From: an uncultured Eubacteriales bacterium
GTDB taxonomy: Bacteria > Bacillota > Clostridia > UMGS1883
Length of the DNA stretch: 14,039 nucleotides
Direction: 5' to 3'
NCBI GenBank assembly: GCA_905195005.1
Contig: CAJJUC010000046.1
Location: 1-14,039 of the forward strand
Shown here: in pieces, positions 1 to 6,063 of the stretch
Layout of the letters: each line of letters opens with the position of its first letter
Numbering within the stretch: position 1 is the stretch's first letter
The notes under the pieces: model-generated
Told to the model about the DNA's origin: nothing
Database searches by the model: none
The model's input: only the letters and a program-made list of their open reading frames with translations
Program-made: the position numbers and the translations under genes

Positions 1-223
1 CGCCGTCGGGGTCGCGCTTTTCGCCGTTTACGGTTACCGTGGCATATGATATGCCGCTCATAAGTATTTCGCTCTGCGTTCCCGCGTCCGCACGCATTCG
101 TACGCCCGTCGCGTTAACATATCCGATTCTGGTTGCCGAAGCGGATATTTTAAAACAATTGCTTGAAAATAAAATCACTATAGATAAAACTATAGATATA
201 TATTTGCTTAATTTACTCGCCAT
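1..223 (-). CDS. Secreted SH3-domain protein, N-terminal part (cut by window edge)
   Basis: Reading the minus strand from ATG at 223 gives 74 uninterrupted codons that run off the left edge. Residues 1-30 form a signal peptide: a lysine-containing start, a hydrophobic core (ISIVLSIVILF) and an SASA-type cleavage site. The mature part opens with IGYVNATGVRMRADAGTQSE, the usual beginning of a bacterial SH3 (SH3b) domain, in which 'VNVRxGPSTSSxVL' is the common form. Such domains bind peptidoglycan or help target cell-wall hydrolases; the enzyme domain, if any, lies outside the window. A ribosome site GAGGTG sits 4 bases before the ATG, which fixes the start. Function beyond export and wall binding is inference. 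Codon use matches the left-hand part of the window. Confidence 0.8.
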   Translation of the reverse strand, partial: MASKLSKYISIVLSIVILFSSNCFKISASATRIGYVNATGVRMRADAGTQSEILMSGISYATVTVNGEKRDPDG

Positions 224-259
224 ACCGCACCTCAACAATAATATTTTTTACGGACGATT

Positions 260-287
260 AGTATACATAATAAAACTAACCTTCGAA
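260..287 (-). promoter_or_regulatory. Candidate promoter for the SH3-domain gene
   Basis: On the minus strand a -10 TATACT (260-265) lies 16 bases from a weak -35 TTCGAA (282-287), about 40 bases upstream of the start codon. The -35 is poor, so this is tentative. Confidence 0.35.
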
Positions 288-305
288 ATTATTATTTGCA
301 GATTT

Positions 306-353
306 AAAAAAATCAGACACATCAAAGTGAGTAGTTCAAAATAATGTGTCTGA
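306..353 (-). terminator. Rho-independent terminator of the NifU-like/GGGtGRT operon
   Basis: A perfect 10-base inverted repeat (TCAGACACAT at 313-322, ATGTGTCTGA at 344-353) is followed on the minus strand by seven T (312-306). It lies just after the stop codon at 382, so it ends the minus-strand operon. The loop is long (21 bases). Confidence 0.85.
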
Positions 354-381
354 CTTTATCTTTATCTTTTTAAAGTGCTTC

Positions 382-1383
382 TTACTTATTAAGCGCCTGC
401 TGAACGGCAACCGCGCACGCAACGGTCATACCGACCATCGGGTTGTTGCCCGCGCCTATAAGACCCATCATCTCAACATGAGCCGGAACGGAAGAAGAAC
501 CGGCAAACTGAGCGTCGGAGTGCATACGGCCCATGGTATCTGTCATACCGTAGGAAGAGGGGCCTGCCGCCATGTTATCCGGGTGGAGGGTACGGCCTGT
601 ACCGCCGCCGGAGGCAACGGAGAAATAGTTCACGCCGTTTTCAACGCACCATTTCTTATAGGTGCCTGCAACCGGATGCTGGAAGCGGGTCGGGTTGGTG
701 GAGTTGCCGGTAATGGAAACGCCTACCTTTTCAAGCTTCATTATAGCAACGCCCTCGGGAACGTTATCCGCACCGTAGCACTTAACGGCTGCGCGCGCGC
801 CCTTTGAGAACGGCTTTTCATAAACAACCTTGACCTCTTCTGCGTAGGGGTCAAACTCGGTTTCAACATAGGTGAAGCCGTTAATACGGGAGATTATATA
901 AGCCGCGTCCTTGCCGAGCCCGTTAAGAATAACGCGCAGGGGCTTAACTCTTACCTTATTTGCGTTAAGAGCAATTTTAATAGCGCCCTCAGCCGCTGCG
1001 AAGGATTCGTGACCTGCCAAGAAGCAGAAGCACTCGGTTTCTTCCGAAAGGAGCATTTTACCGAGGTTGCCGTGACCGAGACCAACCTTGCGGTCGTCCG
1101 CAACGGAACCGGGAATGCAGAACGACTGTAGACCCTCGCCGATTGCTTCGGCAGCGTCGGCAGCCTTTGTGCAGCCCTTCTTTATAGCGATTGCAGCACC
1201 CGTGATATATGCCCAGCATGCGTTCTCAAAGCAGATGGGCTGAACACCCTTTACGAGATTGTATACATCGATGCCCTTATCGTCGCAGATTTTCTTTGCG
1301 TCCTCAAGAGAGGAAATGCCGTACTTGTTAAGAGCTTCGTTTATCTGATTGATTCTTCTTTCATAGCTTTCGAATAATGCCAT
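382..1383 (-). CDS. GGGtGRT family protein (function unknown)
   Basis: 333 aa. The protein carries the motif GGGTGRT at residues 259-265, which names a conserved family of Clostridia and relatives with no experimentally assigned function that I know of. It has no signal peptide and no membrane segment, so it is probably cytoplasmic. It is rich in cysteine (C33, C51, C56, C71, C89, C118, C120, C202, C246, C323), with a close pair ECFC at 117-120. The flanks of the motif (AGPSSYGMTDTMGRMHSD) are glycine-rich and look like a ligand- or cofactor-binding site; that is inference. The start has a strong ribosome site (GGGGAGGAA). It follows the NifU-like gene by 17 bases, the usual order for this family, and shares its promoter and terminator. 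A role in Fe-S cluster or redox biology is suggested only by that partner. Confidence 0.93.
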   Translation of the reverse strand: MALFESYERRINQINEALNKYGISSLEDAKKICDDKGIDVYNLVKGVQPICFENACWAYITGAAIAIKKGCTKAADAAEAIGEGLQSFCIPGSVADDRKVGLGHGNLGKMLLSEETECFCFLAGHESFAAAEGAIKIALNANKVRVKPLRVILNGLGKDAAYIISRINGFTYVETEFDPYAEEVKVVYEKPFSKGARAAVKCYGADNVPEGVAIMKLEKVGVSITGNSTNPTRFQHPVAGTYKKWCVENGVNYFSVASGGGTGRTLHPDNMAAGPSSYGMTDTMGRMHSDAQFAGSSSVPAHVEMMGLIGAGNNPMVGMTVACAVAVQQALNK

Positions 1384-1400
1384 TATTACTTCCTCCCCTC

Positions 1401-2093
1401 TTATTCTTCACGCGGATCAATAACCTTAACCGCGTCGTCAAATCTGCCGTACTGACCGGAAGCCTTTGCCATAGCTTCGTTTGCGTCCATGCCCTTACGG
1501 ATAAATTCCATCATTTTTCCGAGATGTACAAACTTATAACCGATTATGAGATTGTCTTTATCAAGAGCAATTTTTGTGATATATCCTTCTGCAAGCTCAA
1601 GATAACGCGGTCCCTTTGCCTTTGTGCTGTAAAGCGTACCTACCTGGCTGCGGAGACCCTTTCCGAGATCCTCGAGACCTGCGCCGATCGGAAGTCCGCC
1701 CTCCGAGAAAGCCGTCTGCGTTCTGCCGTAAACAATCTGAAGGAAAAGCTCACGCATAGCAGTGTTGATAGCGTCACAGACAAGGTCAGTGTTGAGCGCT
1801 TCAAGAATGGTTTTTCCGGGAAGAATTTCCGAAGCCATAGCAGCGGAATGAGTCATTCCGGAGCAGCCGATTGTTTCAACAAGCGCTTCCTCGATAACGC
1901 CGTCCTTAACATTCAGCGTCAGCTTACATGCGCCCTGCTGAGGTGCGCACCAGCCCACACCGTGAGTAAGACCGTTAATATCAGTAATCTGTTTTGAATG
2001 CGTCCATGCGCCTTCCTGCGGAATCGGGGCGGGTTCATGCTTAACGCCCTTCGCAACAACGCACATGCTTTCAACTTCATGTGAATAGTTCAT
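1401..2093 (-). CDS. NifU-like iron-sulfur cluster assembly scaffold protein
   Basis: 230 aa, soluble. The middle part resembles the NifU N-terminal/IscU scaffold fold. The cysteines expected to hold a transient Fe-S cluster are likely C49 or C56 (GWCAPQQGAC), C77 (ETIGCSGMTHS, matching the 'GCxxxxAS' region of IscU proteins) and C106 (LVCDAI). It is longer than a usual IscU/SufU (about 130-150 aa), with an extra C-terminal 100 residues typical of the version paired with GGGtGRT proteins. The ATG at 2093 follows AAAGGAG. First gene of a two-gene operon with the GGGtGRT gene. The scaffold role is by family; which client receives the cluster is unknown, and the linked gene is the obvious candidate. 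Confidence 0.88.
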   Translation of the reverse strand: MNYSHEVESMCVVAKGVKHEPAPIPQEGAWTHSKQITDINGLTHGVGWCAPQQGACKLTLNVKDGVIEEALVETIGCSGMTHSAAMASEILPGKTILEALNTDLVCDAINTAMRELFLQIVYGRTQTAFSEGGLPIGAGLEDLGKGLRSQVGTLYSTKAKGPRYLELAEGYITKIALDKDNLIIGYKFVHLGKMMEFIRKGMDANEAMAKASGQYGRFDDAVKVIDPREE

Positions 2094-2125
2094 GTTCTAA
2101 ACTCCTTTCAATCTTAACTTCGTAT

Positions 2126-2154
2126 ATTTTATCATTATTTCAATATCTATTCAA
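2126..2154 (-). promoter_or_regulatory. Sigma-A-type promoter of the NifU-like/GGGtGRT operon
   Basis: On the minus strand, -35 TTGAAT (2149-2154) and -10 TAAAAT (2126-2131) are separated by exactly 17 bases, placing transcription start near 2119, about 25 bases before the NifU-like start codon. Confidence 0.65.
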
Positions 2155-2165
2155 GTAAATTTTCG

Positions 2166-2199
2166 CATTTTTCTTATTAATTTTAACATTTTTCTTATT
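2166..2199. repeat. Pair of 13-base direct repeats upstream of the promoter
   Basis: CATTTTTCTTATT occurs at 2166-2178 and again at 2187-2199, a 21-base period, equal to two helical turns. The pair begins 12 bases upstream of the minus-strand -35 box. Direct repeats with this spacing are a common layout of AraC-family binding sites, and an AraC-type gene is next door; the DNA is AT-rich, so chance is possible. Confidence 0.4.
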
Positions 2200-2211
2200 T
2201 TTATTTACAAA

Positions 2212-3033
2212 TCAGTCCGCTTTGAAGTCGGACGGAGAGCGGCCGACAATTCTTTTGAATGCCGCGGAAAAGTAATTCTGATTTGAAAAACCGAGCATTT
2301 CCGCCGTTTCGGACACGGATTTTCCCGACCTTATAAGTGCAATCGCCTTATTCATTCGCAGCCTGTTGTAATATGCCTTCACGCCCCCTCCGCCGTAGCG
2401 CGCAAAGGTTTTCTTCAGGTTGACCTCGCTCATGCGGCAGATTTCGGCAAGCTCCGAAATATCGAGATTTTTATCGAGATTATCCTCAATTGCGCGGATA
2501 ATCGCACTGTAGTTTTTCGCCGTCTGGGAAGCTGCCGTCTTAATATCGTAGGAATTGCCCGAAATCGCATGAAGAATAAAAAGCTCCAGCTTTTTCGCCG
2601 CCGTCAGATAATCGAGCGAATCCGCGTTTTTTATCCCGACAACGGATATGCCCGACCGTTCGAACGCGCAGTTGATTTCGCCGAGCGTTGCCTCCGCCTC
2701 CGCAAGCAGCTCATCGCTTATACTGAAAAAACGCGACTTCATTCCCGGCATATTGCGGCAGGCAAACGAAAATATTATTATCTGCGGATGCAGACTGTTA
2801 TCGTTCCATATTCTGTGAAACTCCGACGGGCAGTGAAGCACGCACTGACCGCGCGACAGGCGCATAACGCGGCTGCCCGCGGTTATCCCGATTTCGCCGC
2901 TGAGCACAATAACTATTTCCCAGAAATCATGAAATTCGCCCGAAAAATAGTATCCGGTTTTATAATCACGCTTGAACGCGGTGTAAATCCCGGTTATTTC
3001 CAAATTTCCGCCTATTTCCGCTTTCCCGTACAT
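2212..3033 (-). CDS. AraC-family transcriptional regulator
   Basis: 273 aa from the chosen start. The N-terminal half (about residues 30-80, including FHDFWEIVIVLSGEIGI and CPSEFHRI) is a cupin-like sensing domain of the AraC type. The C-terminal 100 residues hold two helix-turn-helix units: LDISELAEICRMSEVNLKKTF (about 190-210) and SVSETAEMLGFSNQNYFSAAF (about 239-259), ending in the family signature FKRIVGRSPSDFK. An open frame extends 10 codons further to an ATG at 3063, but that start has no ribosome site, while ATG at 3033 is preceded by GAGGTG 4 bases away. The gene diverges from the NagB-ROK gene, so the likely target is that amino-sugar operon and its ligand a sugar or sugar phosphate; this is inference. 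Confidence 0.9.
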   Translation of the reverse strand: MYGKAEIGGNLEITGIYTAFKRDYKTGYYFSGEFHDFWEIVIVLSGEIGITAGSRVMRLSRGQCVLHCPSEFHRIWNDNSLHPQIIIFSFACRNMPGMKSRFFSISDELLAEAEATLGEINCAFERSGISVVGIKNADSLDYLTAAKKLELFILHAISGNSYDIKTAASQTAKNYSAIIRAIEDNLDKNLDISELAEICRMSEVNLKKTFARYGGGGVKAYYNRLRMNKAIALIRSGKSVSETAEMLGFSNQNYFSAAFKRIVGRSPSDFKAD

Positions 3034-3044
3034 AGCGCACCTCA

Positions 3045-3085
3045 TTTGTATACAAAATAACATCTTATGTATCTTTTTTTGTATA
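3045..3085. promoter_or_regulatory. Candidate operator: TTTGTATACAAA palindrome and a repeated half-site
   Basis: TTTGTATACAAA (3045-3056) is a perfect 12-base palindrome lying directly upstream of the regulator's ribosome site. Its half TTTGTATA recurs at 3078-3085, covering the -35 box of the NagB-ROK promoter; the copies are 33 bases apart, about three helical turns. A protein bound at both would act on both genes. Confidence 0.4.
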
Positions 3086-3107
3086 TTAATTCTTTTTTGG
3101 ATATGAT
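3079..3107 (+). promoter_or_regulatory. Promoter for the NagB-ROK/nucleotidyltransferase operon
   Basis: -35 TTGTAT (3079-3084) and -10 TATGAT (3102-3107) with a 17-base spacer put the start of transcription near 3114, giving a leader of about 56 bases. Confidence 0.55.
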
Positions 3108-3110
3108 AAA

Positions 3111-3139
3111 ATTGTATCAGAACAAGAGAATTTTGTCAA
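3111..3139 (-). promoter_or_regulatory. Strong promoter for the AraC-family gene
   Basis: On the minus strand a perfect -35 TTGACA (3134-3139) lies 17 bases from -10 TACAAT (3111-3116). Transcription should start near 3104 and give a leader of about 70 bases. It faces and overlaps the opposite promoter, so the two probably cannot be used at the same moment. Confidence 0.75.
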
Positions 3140-3169
3140 TAAGACAAAGCCGAAAAGGAGGCAAAAATC

Positions 3170-4771
3170 ATGCGCGTTATTTTGTGCGATACTTATGAGG
3201 AGGTTTCGGCAGCCGCTGAAAGGCTTGTCGAAAGTCAGATAGTTTTAAAACCGAACTGTGTGCTCGGACTTGCAACAGGTTCAACGCCGATCGGAATGTA
3301 TAAAAAGCTGGCGGAAAGATATGAGAGCGGAATGCTTGATTTCAGCAGTGTTGCAACGTTTAACCTTGACGAATACTATCCGCTGAGCAAGAGCAACAGC
3401 CAAAGCTATCATTATTTCATGCAGGAAAATCTGTTCTCGCATATAAATGTGAAGCCCGAAAACATACATATTCCCAACGGCGAAGCGACGGACTGCAACA
3501 AGGAATGTGACGAATACGAAAAAATGATTGACGAAGCCGGCGGAATCGATTTGCAGATTCTCGGCATCGGGCAGAACGGACACATAGGCTTTAACGAGCC
3601 GGACGCAAAGCTCAACACCAGAACGCACGTTACCGACCTTACCGAAAGCACAATCATTGCCAACTCGCGGTTTTTCGATTCGGTGGACGAGGTTCCGCGC
3701 AAGGCAATTACAATGGGAATCGCAACAATTCTTAAATCAAAGAAAATTGTGCTGCTTGCAACAGGTGCGAACAAGCACAGCGTTGTTGCCTCGCTTTTGC
3801 AGGGCGATATCAACACCGACATTCCGGCGAGCATGCTTAACGTTCACCCCGACGTGACGCTTATATGCGACAAAGACGCTTATTACAGCCGCAGAATCGG
3901 AATTGACATCGGCGGCACGGAAACAAAGTTCGGTGTGCTTGACGACGATAACAACCTGATATATAAAACGGAAATTCCGACAAACACTGATAGCGCTGAG
4001 GCTCTCACCGACGGAATTGCCGCAGAATGTCACAGAATAATGAAGGAATACTCGATAACCGGCATCGGCGTCGGCACGGCGGGACTTTTCCGCGGTGAGC
4101 TTGTTTCGGCAGTAAATCTTCCGTTTAAGGACACAAACCTCACCAAGCTTCTCACGGATAAAATCGGGCTTCCCGTCCGCGTTTCGAACGACGCGAACTG
4201 CGCGGCGCTCGGTGAAACGCTGTGCGGCGTGGGAAAGGACGCGGATAATATTGTTATGATTACGCTCGGCACCGGAATCGGCGGCGGAATTATCGTTGAC
4301 GACAGAATTTATCAGGGCTGTGGCTGCGCCGGAGAAATCGGGCACATGTCAATTGAAATGAACGGTATCCCCTGCGGCTGCGGAAAACGCGGCTGCTGGG
4401 AAAAATATGCTTCCGCGCAGGCGCTTGTCACATCGGCGGAAAAGGCTGCCGATGAAAACCCTGAAAGCATTCTTGCAAGGCTTAAAGCCGAAAACGGCGG
4501 CAGACTCAGCGGCAGACTGATTGCCGCGGCGCTTAAGGACTGCGCCGAAGCAGAGCGCGTTATCGATACGTATGCGACTTATCTTGCAAACGGAATCGAC
4601 AGCCTTTCCGCAATATTCGACCCCGATATGTTCATTTTGTCGGGCGGAATAACGAATATGGGTTCGCTGCTTCTCGATCCCGTTAAAAAGCATCTCAAAA
4701 CCGAAATTCCCGTTGAAATATCGGTTCTCAAGAACGACGCAGGAATCATAGGCGCGGCAATGCTGCAATAA
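3170..4771 (+). CDS. nagB: Fusion of glucosamine-6-phosphate deaminase (NagB) and ROK-family sugar kinase
   Basis: 533 aa. Residues 1 to about 239 are a full-length NagB: sugar-phosphate loop ATGSTP (35-40), FNLDEY with D67, and GIGQNGHIGFNEP with H138 and E143. NagB converts glucosamine-6-phosphate to fructose-6-phosphate and ammonia. Residues from about 242 are a full-length ROK kinase: DIGGT (246-250) for ATP, NDANCA with catalytic D341, GTGIGGG (367-373), ExGH (E389, H392) and the zinc site CGCGKRGC (402-409). There is almost no linker, no stop and no composition change at the join, and key residues of both enzymes are present. ROK enzymes phosphorylate glucose, N-acetylglucosamine, N-acetylmannosamine, fructose and others; the substrate cannot be read here. 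A glucosamine kinase would feed NagB directly. AAGGAGG precedes the ATG. First gene of an operon with the nucleotidyltransferase. Confidence 0.93.
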   Translation: MRVILCDTYEEVSAAAERLVESQIVLKPNCVLGLATGSTPIGMYKKLAERYESGMLDFSSVATFNLDEYYPLSKSNSQSYHYFMQENLFSHINVKPENIHIPNGEATDCNKECDEYEKMIDEAGGIDLQILGIGQNGHIGFNEPDAKLNTRTHVTDLTESTIIANSRFFDSVDEVPRKAITMGIATILKSKKIVLLATGANKHSVVASLLQGDINTDIPASMLNVHPDVTLICDKDAYYSRRIGIDIGGTETKFGVLDDDNNLIYKTEIPTNTDSAEALTDGIAAECHRIMKEYSITGIGVGTAGLFRGELVSAVNLPFKDTNLTKLLTDKIGLPVRVSNDANCAALGETLCGVGKDADNIVMITLGTGIGGGIIVDDRIYQGCGCAGEIGHMSIEMNGIPCGCGKRGCWEKYASAQALVTSAEKAADENPESILARLKAENGGRLSGRLIAAALKDCAEAERVIDTYATYLANGIDSLSAIFDPDMFILSGGITNMGSLLLDPVKKHLKTEIPVEISVLKNDAGIIGAAMLQ

Positions 4772-4797
4772 AATATTTATTAAGAGGAGAGATTAAC

Positions 4798-5646
4798 ATG
4801 AAAAAGAATACGGCGCTTGTTGTCATGGCTGCCGGAATGGGCAGCCGTTACGGCGGTTTAAAGCAGATTGACTCAATCGGTCCGGACGGAGAAATTCTTC
4901 TCGACTACTCGGTTTACGACGCGGTTAAAGCAGGCTTTGACAAAACGGTTTTCATAATCCGCCGCGATATTGAAAAGGATTTCCGCGAAATAACCAAGCG
5001 CAGAATTGAAAAAATGACTGACGTTGAGTACGTTTTTCAGGACATGGATAAGCTGCCGGACGGGTTCACCGTTCCCGAGGGCAGAACAAAGCCGTGGGGC
5101 ACGGGTCACGCAGTTTACTGCGCGGCGGAAAAGGTTGACACTCCGTTTGCACTCATCAATGCGGACGATTACTACGGGCAAAAGGCATTTTCGCTTATTC
5201 ATTCGAACCTTGAAGCAAAAGACGAGACCTGCATGGTCGGCTTCCGCCTCGGAAATACGCTGACGGAAAACGGAACGGTTTCCAGAGGAATATGCACGGT
5301 TAAAGACGGTTTTTTGTGTGACATAACGGAAAATACGGCGCTTGACAAAAACAGCGGCGTTCCGCTCGACACAATCGTTTCAATGAACATGTGGGGATTT
5401 ATGCCCGATATATTCGGCTGCATTGAAAAGGATTTCACGGAATTTCTGAAAAACCTGTCCAATCCCATGAAAGAGGAATTTTATATCCCGACGGTTGTTG
5501 ACAACATGATAAAAACGCGCGGCGAAAAGGTGCGCGTTCTCAGCACTGACGACAAGTGGTACGGCGTGACATATCACGAGGATAAGGAAAGCGTTGCGGC
5601 TGCGCTGCGCAGATATACCGAGCTCGGCATGTACAAGGGGCTGTAA
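4798..5646 (+). CDS. Sugar-phosphate nucleotidyltransferase
   Basis: 282 aa, soluble. The start carries the nucleotidyltransferase signature AAGMGSRYGGLKQ (11-23), which holds the nucleotide triphosphate. GTGHAV (101-106) and NADDYYG (121-127) supply base recognition and the metal-binding aspartate. The enzyme is expected to couple a sugar-1-phosphate with NTP to give an NDP-sugar plus pyrophosphate. The length fits single-domain members with no acetyltransferase repeats, so it is not a GlmU. Similar proteins are found beside N-acetylhexosamine kinases in gut bacteria. It follows the NagB-ROK gene by 26 bases with ribosome site AGAGGAGAG, so the two are probably co-transcribed and handle amino sugars together. 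The exact sugar and nucleotide are unknown. No convincing terminator was found after it. Confidence 0.85.
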   Translation: MKKNTALVVMAAGMGSRYGGLKQIDSIGPDGEILLDYSVYDAVKAGFDKTVFIIRRDIEKDFREITKRRIEKMTDVEYVFQDMDKLPDGFTVPEGRTKPWGTGHAVYCAAEKVDTPFALINADDYYGQKAFSLIHSNLEAKDETCMVGFRLGNTLTENGTVSRGICTVKDGFLCDITENTALDKNSGVPLDTIVSMNMWGFMPDIFGCIEKDFTEFLKNLSNPMKEEFYIPTVVDNMIKTRGEKVRVLSTDDKWYGVTYHEDKESVAAALRRYTELGMYKGL

Positions 5647-5756
5647 AAAGCTTCCGATTCGTCTGCCGGCTGCATTATGACGGTGAATTTTTCAGAAATC
5701 GTATAACACATCTATTGTAAACCTACAGCTCTGAAACGAAATAAATAAAAAACGGG

Positions 5757-5785
5757 TTGACAACCGATTAAAAGAGTTGTATAAT
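5757..5785 (+). promoter_or_regulatory. Consensus sigma-A promoter for ileS
   Basis: Perfect -35 TTGACA (5757-5762) and perfect -10 TATAAT (5780-5785) with a 17-base spacer; start of transcription near 5792, just before the T-box leader. The strength makes sense because downstream control is by the leader. In the preceding stretch 5647-5756 I see nothing. Confidence 0.9.
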
Positions 5786-5799
5786 GTATAAAAACATAT

Positions 5800-6035
5800 A
5801 AAGGCTGTGACGAAGAGAGTAGGCGCTTGCAAAACGCATGAGCGATTCGGGGATGGTGCGAGCCCGAAGCGGAGTACCCTGTGCTGAAAATCACTTCCGA
5901 GCCGCGTCGGTGAAAGCATCAGTAATCGGCGCCGGGCAGTTTCTCCGTTAAGGGAACGCATATGTCTGTATGCTGATTAGGTGGTTTGGCAGTTTCGTCC
6001 TATATTGGTGGGGTGAGACTGCTTTTGTTTTTATC
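5800..6035 (+). ncRNA. T-box leader (tRNA-Ile sensing riboswitch) of ileS
   Basis: The leader senses uncharged tRNA-Ile and allows ileS transcription when charging is low. Visible landmarks in order: GACGAAGAGAGTAGG (5809-5823) with the AGTA element at the base of stem I; its partner GAA in GTGCTGAAAATCAC (5881-5894), which presents the specifier codon ATC (5890-5892), an isoleucine codon; a CCGTTA element (5945-5950); and the T-box proper, AGGTGGTTTGGCAG (5979-5992), whose TGGT can pair with the ACCA end of tRNA-Ile. A terminator hairpin overlaps the T-box. Stem boundaries are approximate. The T-box sequence departs from the common AGGGTGGNACCGCG form. Confidence 0.9.
5989..6032 (+). terminator. 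Regulated terminator of the ileS T-box
   Basis: GCAGTTTCGTCC (5989-6000) pairs over 12 bases, including G-U pairs, with GGGTGAGACTGC (6011-6022), followed by TTTTGTTTTT (6023-6032). Its 5' arm shares bases with the T-box, so antiterminator and terminator exclude each other. Confidence 0.88.
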
Positions 6036-6063
6036 ACGGAAATTATAATCGGGAGGTTTTAAT

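Noticed and set aside
39..344. Open frame on the plus strand at the left edge
   Set aside because: The minus strand here encodes a signal peptide plus SH3 domain with a good ribosome site; the plus frame also runs through the terminator at 306-353.
1377..1997. 206-codon plus-strand frame opposite the NifU-like gene
   Set aside because: Antisense to a recognised family, spans the junction of two minus-strand genes and has no ribosome site.
3034..3063. Longer AraC-family protein from ATG at 3063
   Set aside because: No ribosome site, and the extension would contain the TTTGTATACAAA palindrome and the true ribosome site.
3569..3589. NagB active-site region reads QNGH where E. coli has NDGH
   Set aside because: Firmicutes NagB proteins commonly have N at this place (RNGH, ENGH), so it is not evidence of an inactive enzyme.
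3880..3905. Possibility that the NagB-ROK fusion is a second assembly joint
   Set aside because: Codon and base use are the same on both sides and the reading frame crosses the domain border without extra or missing sequence.
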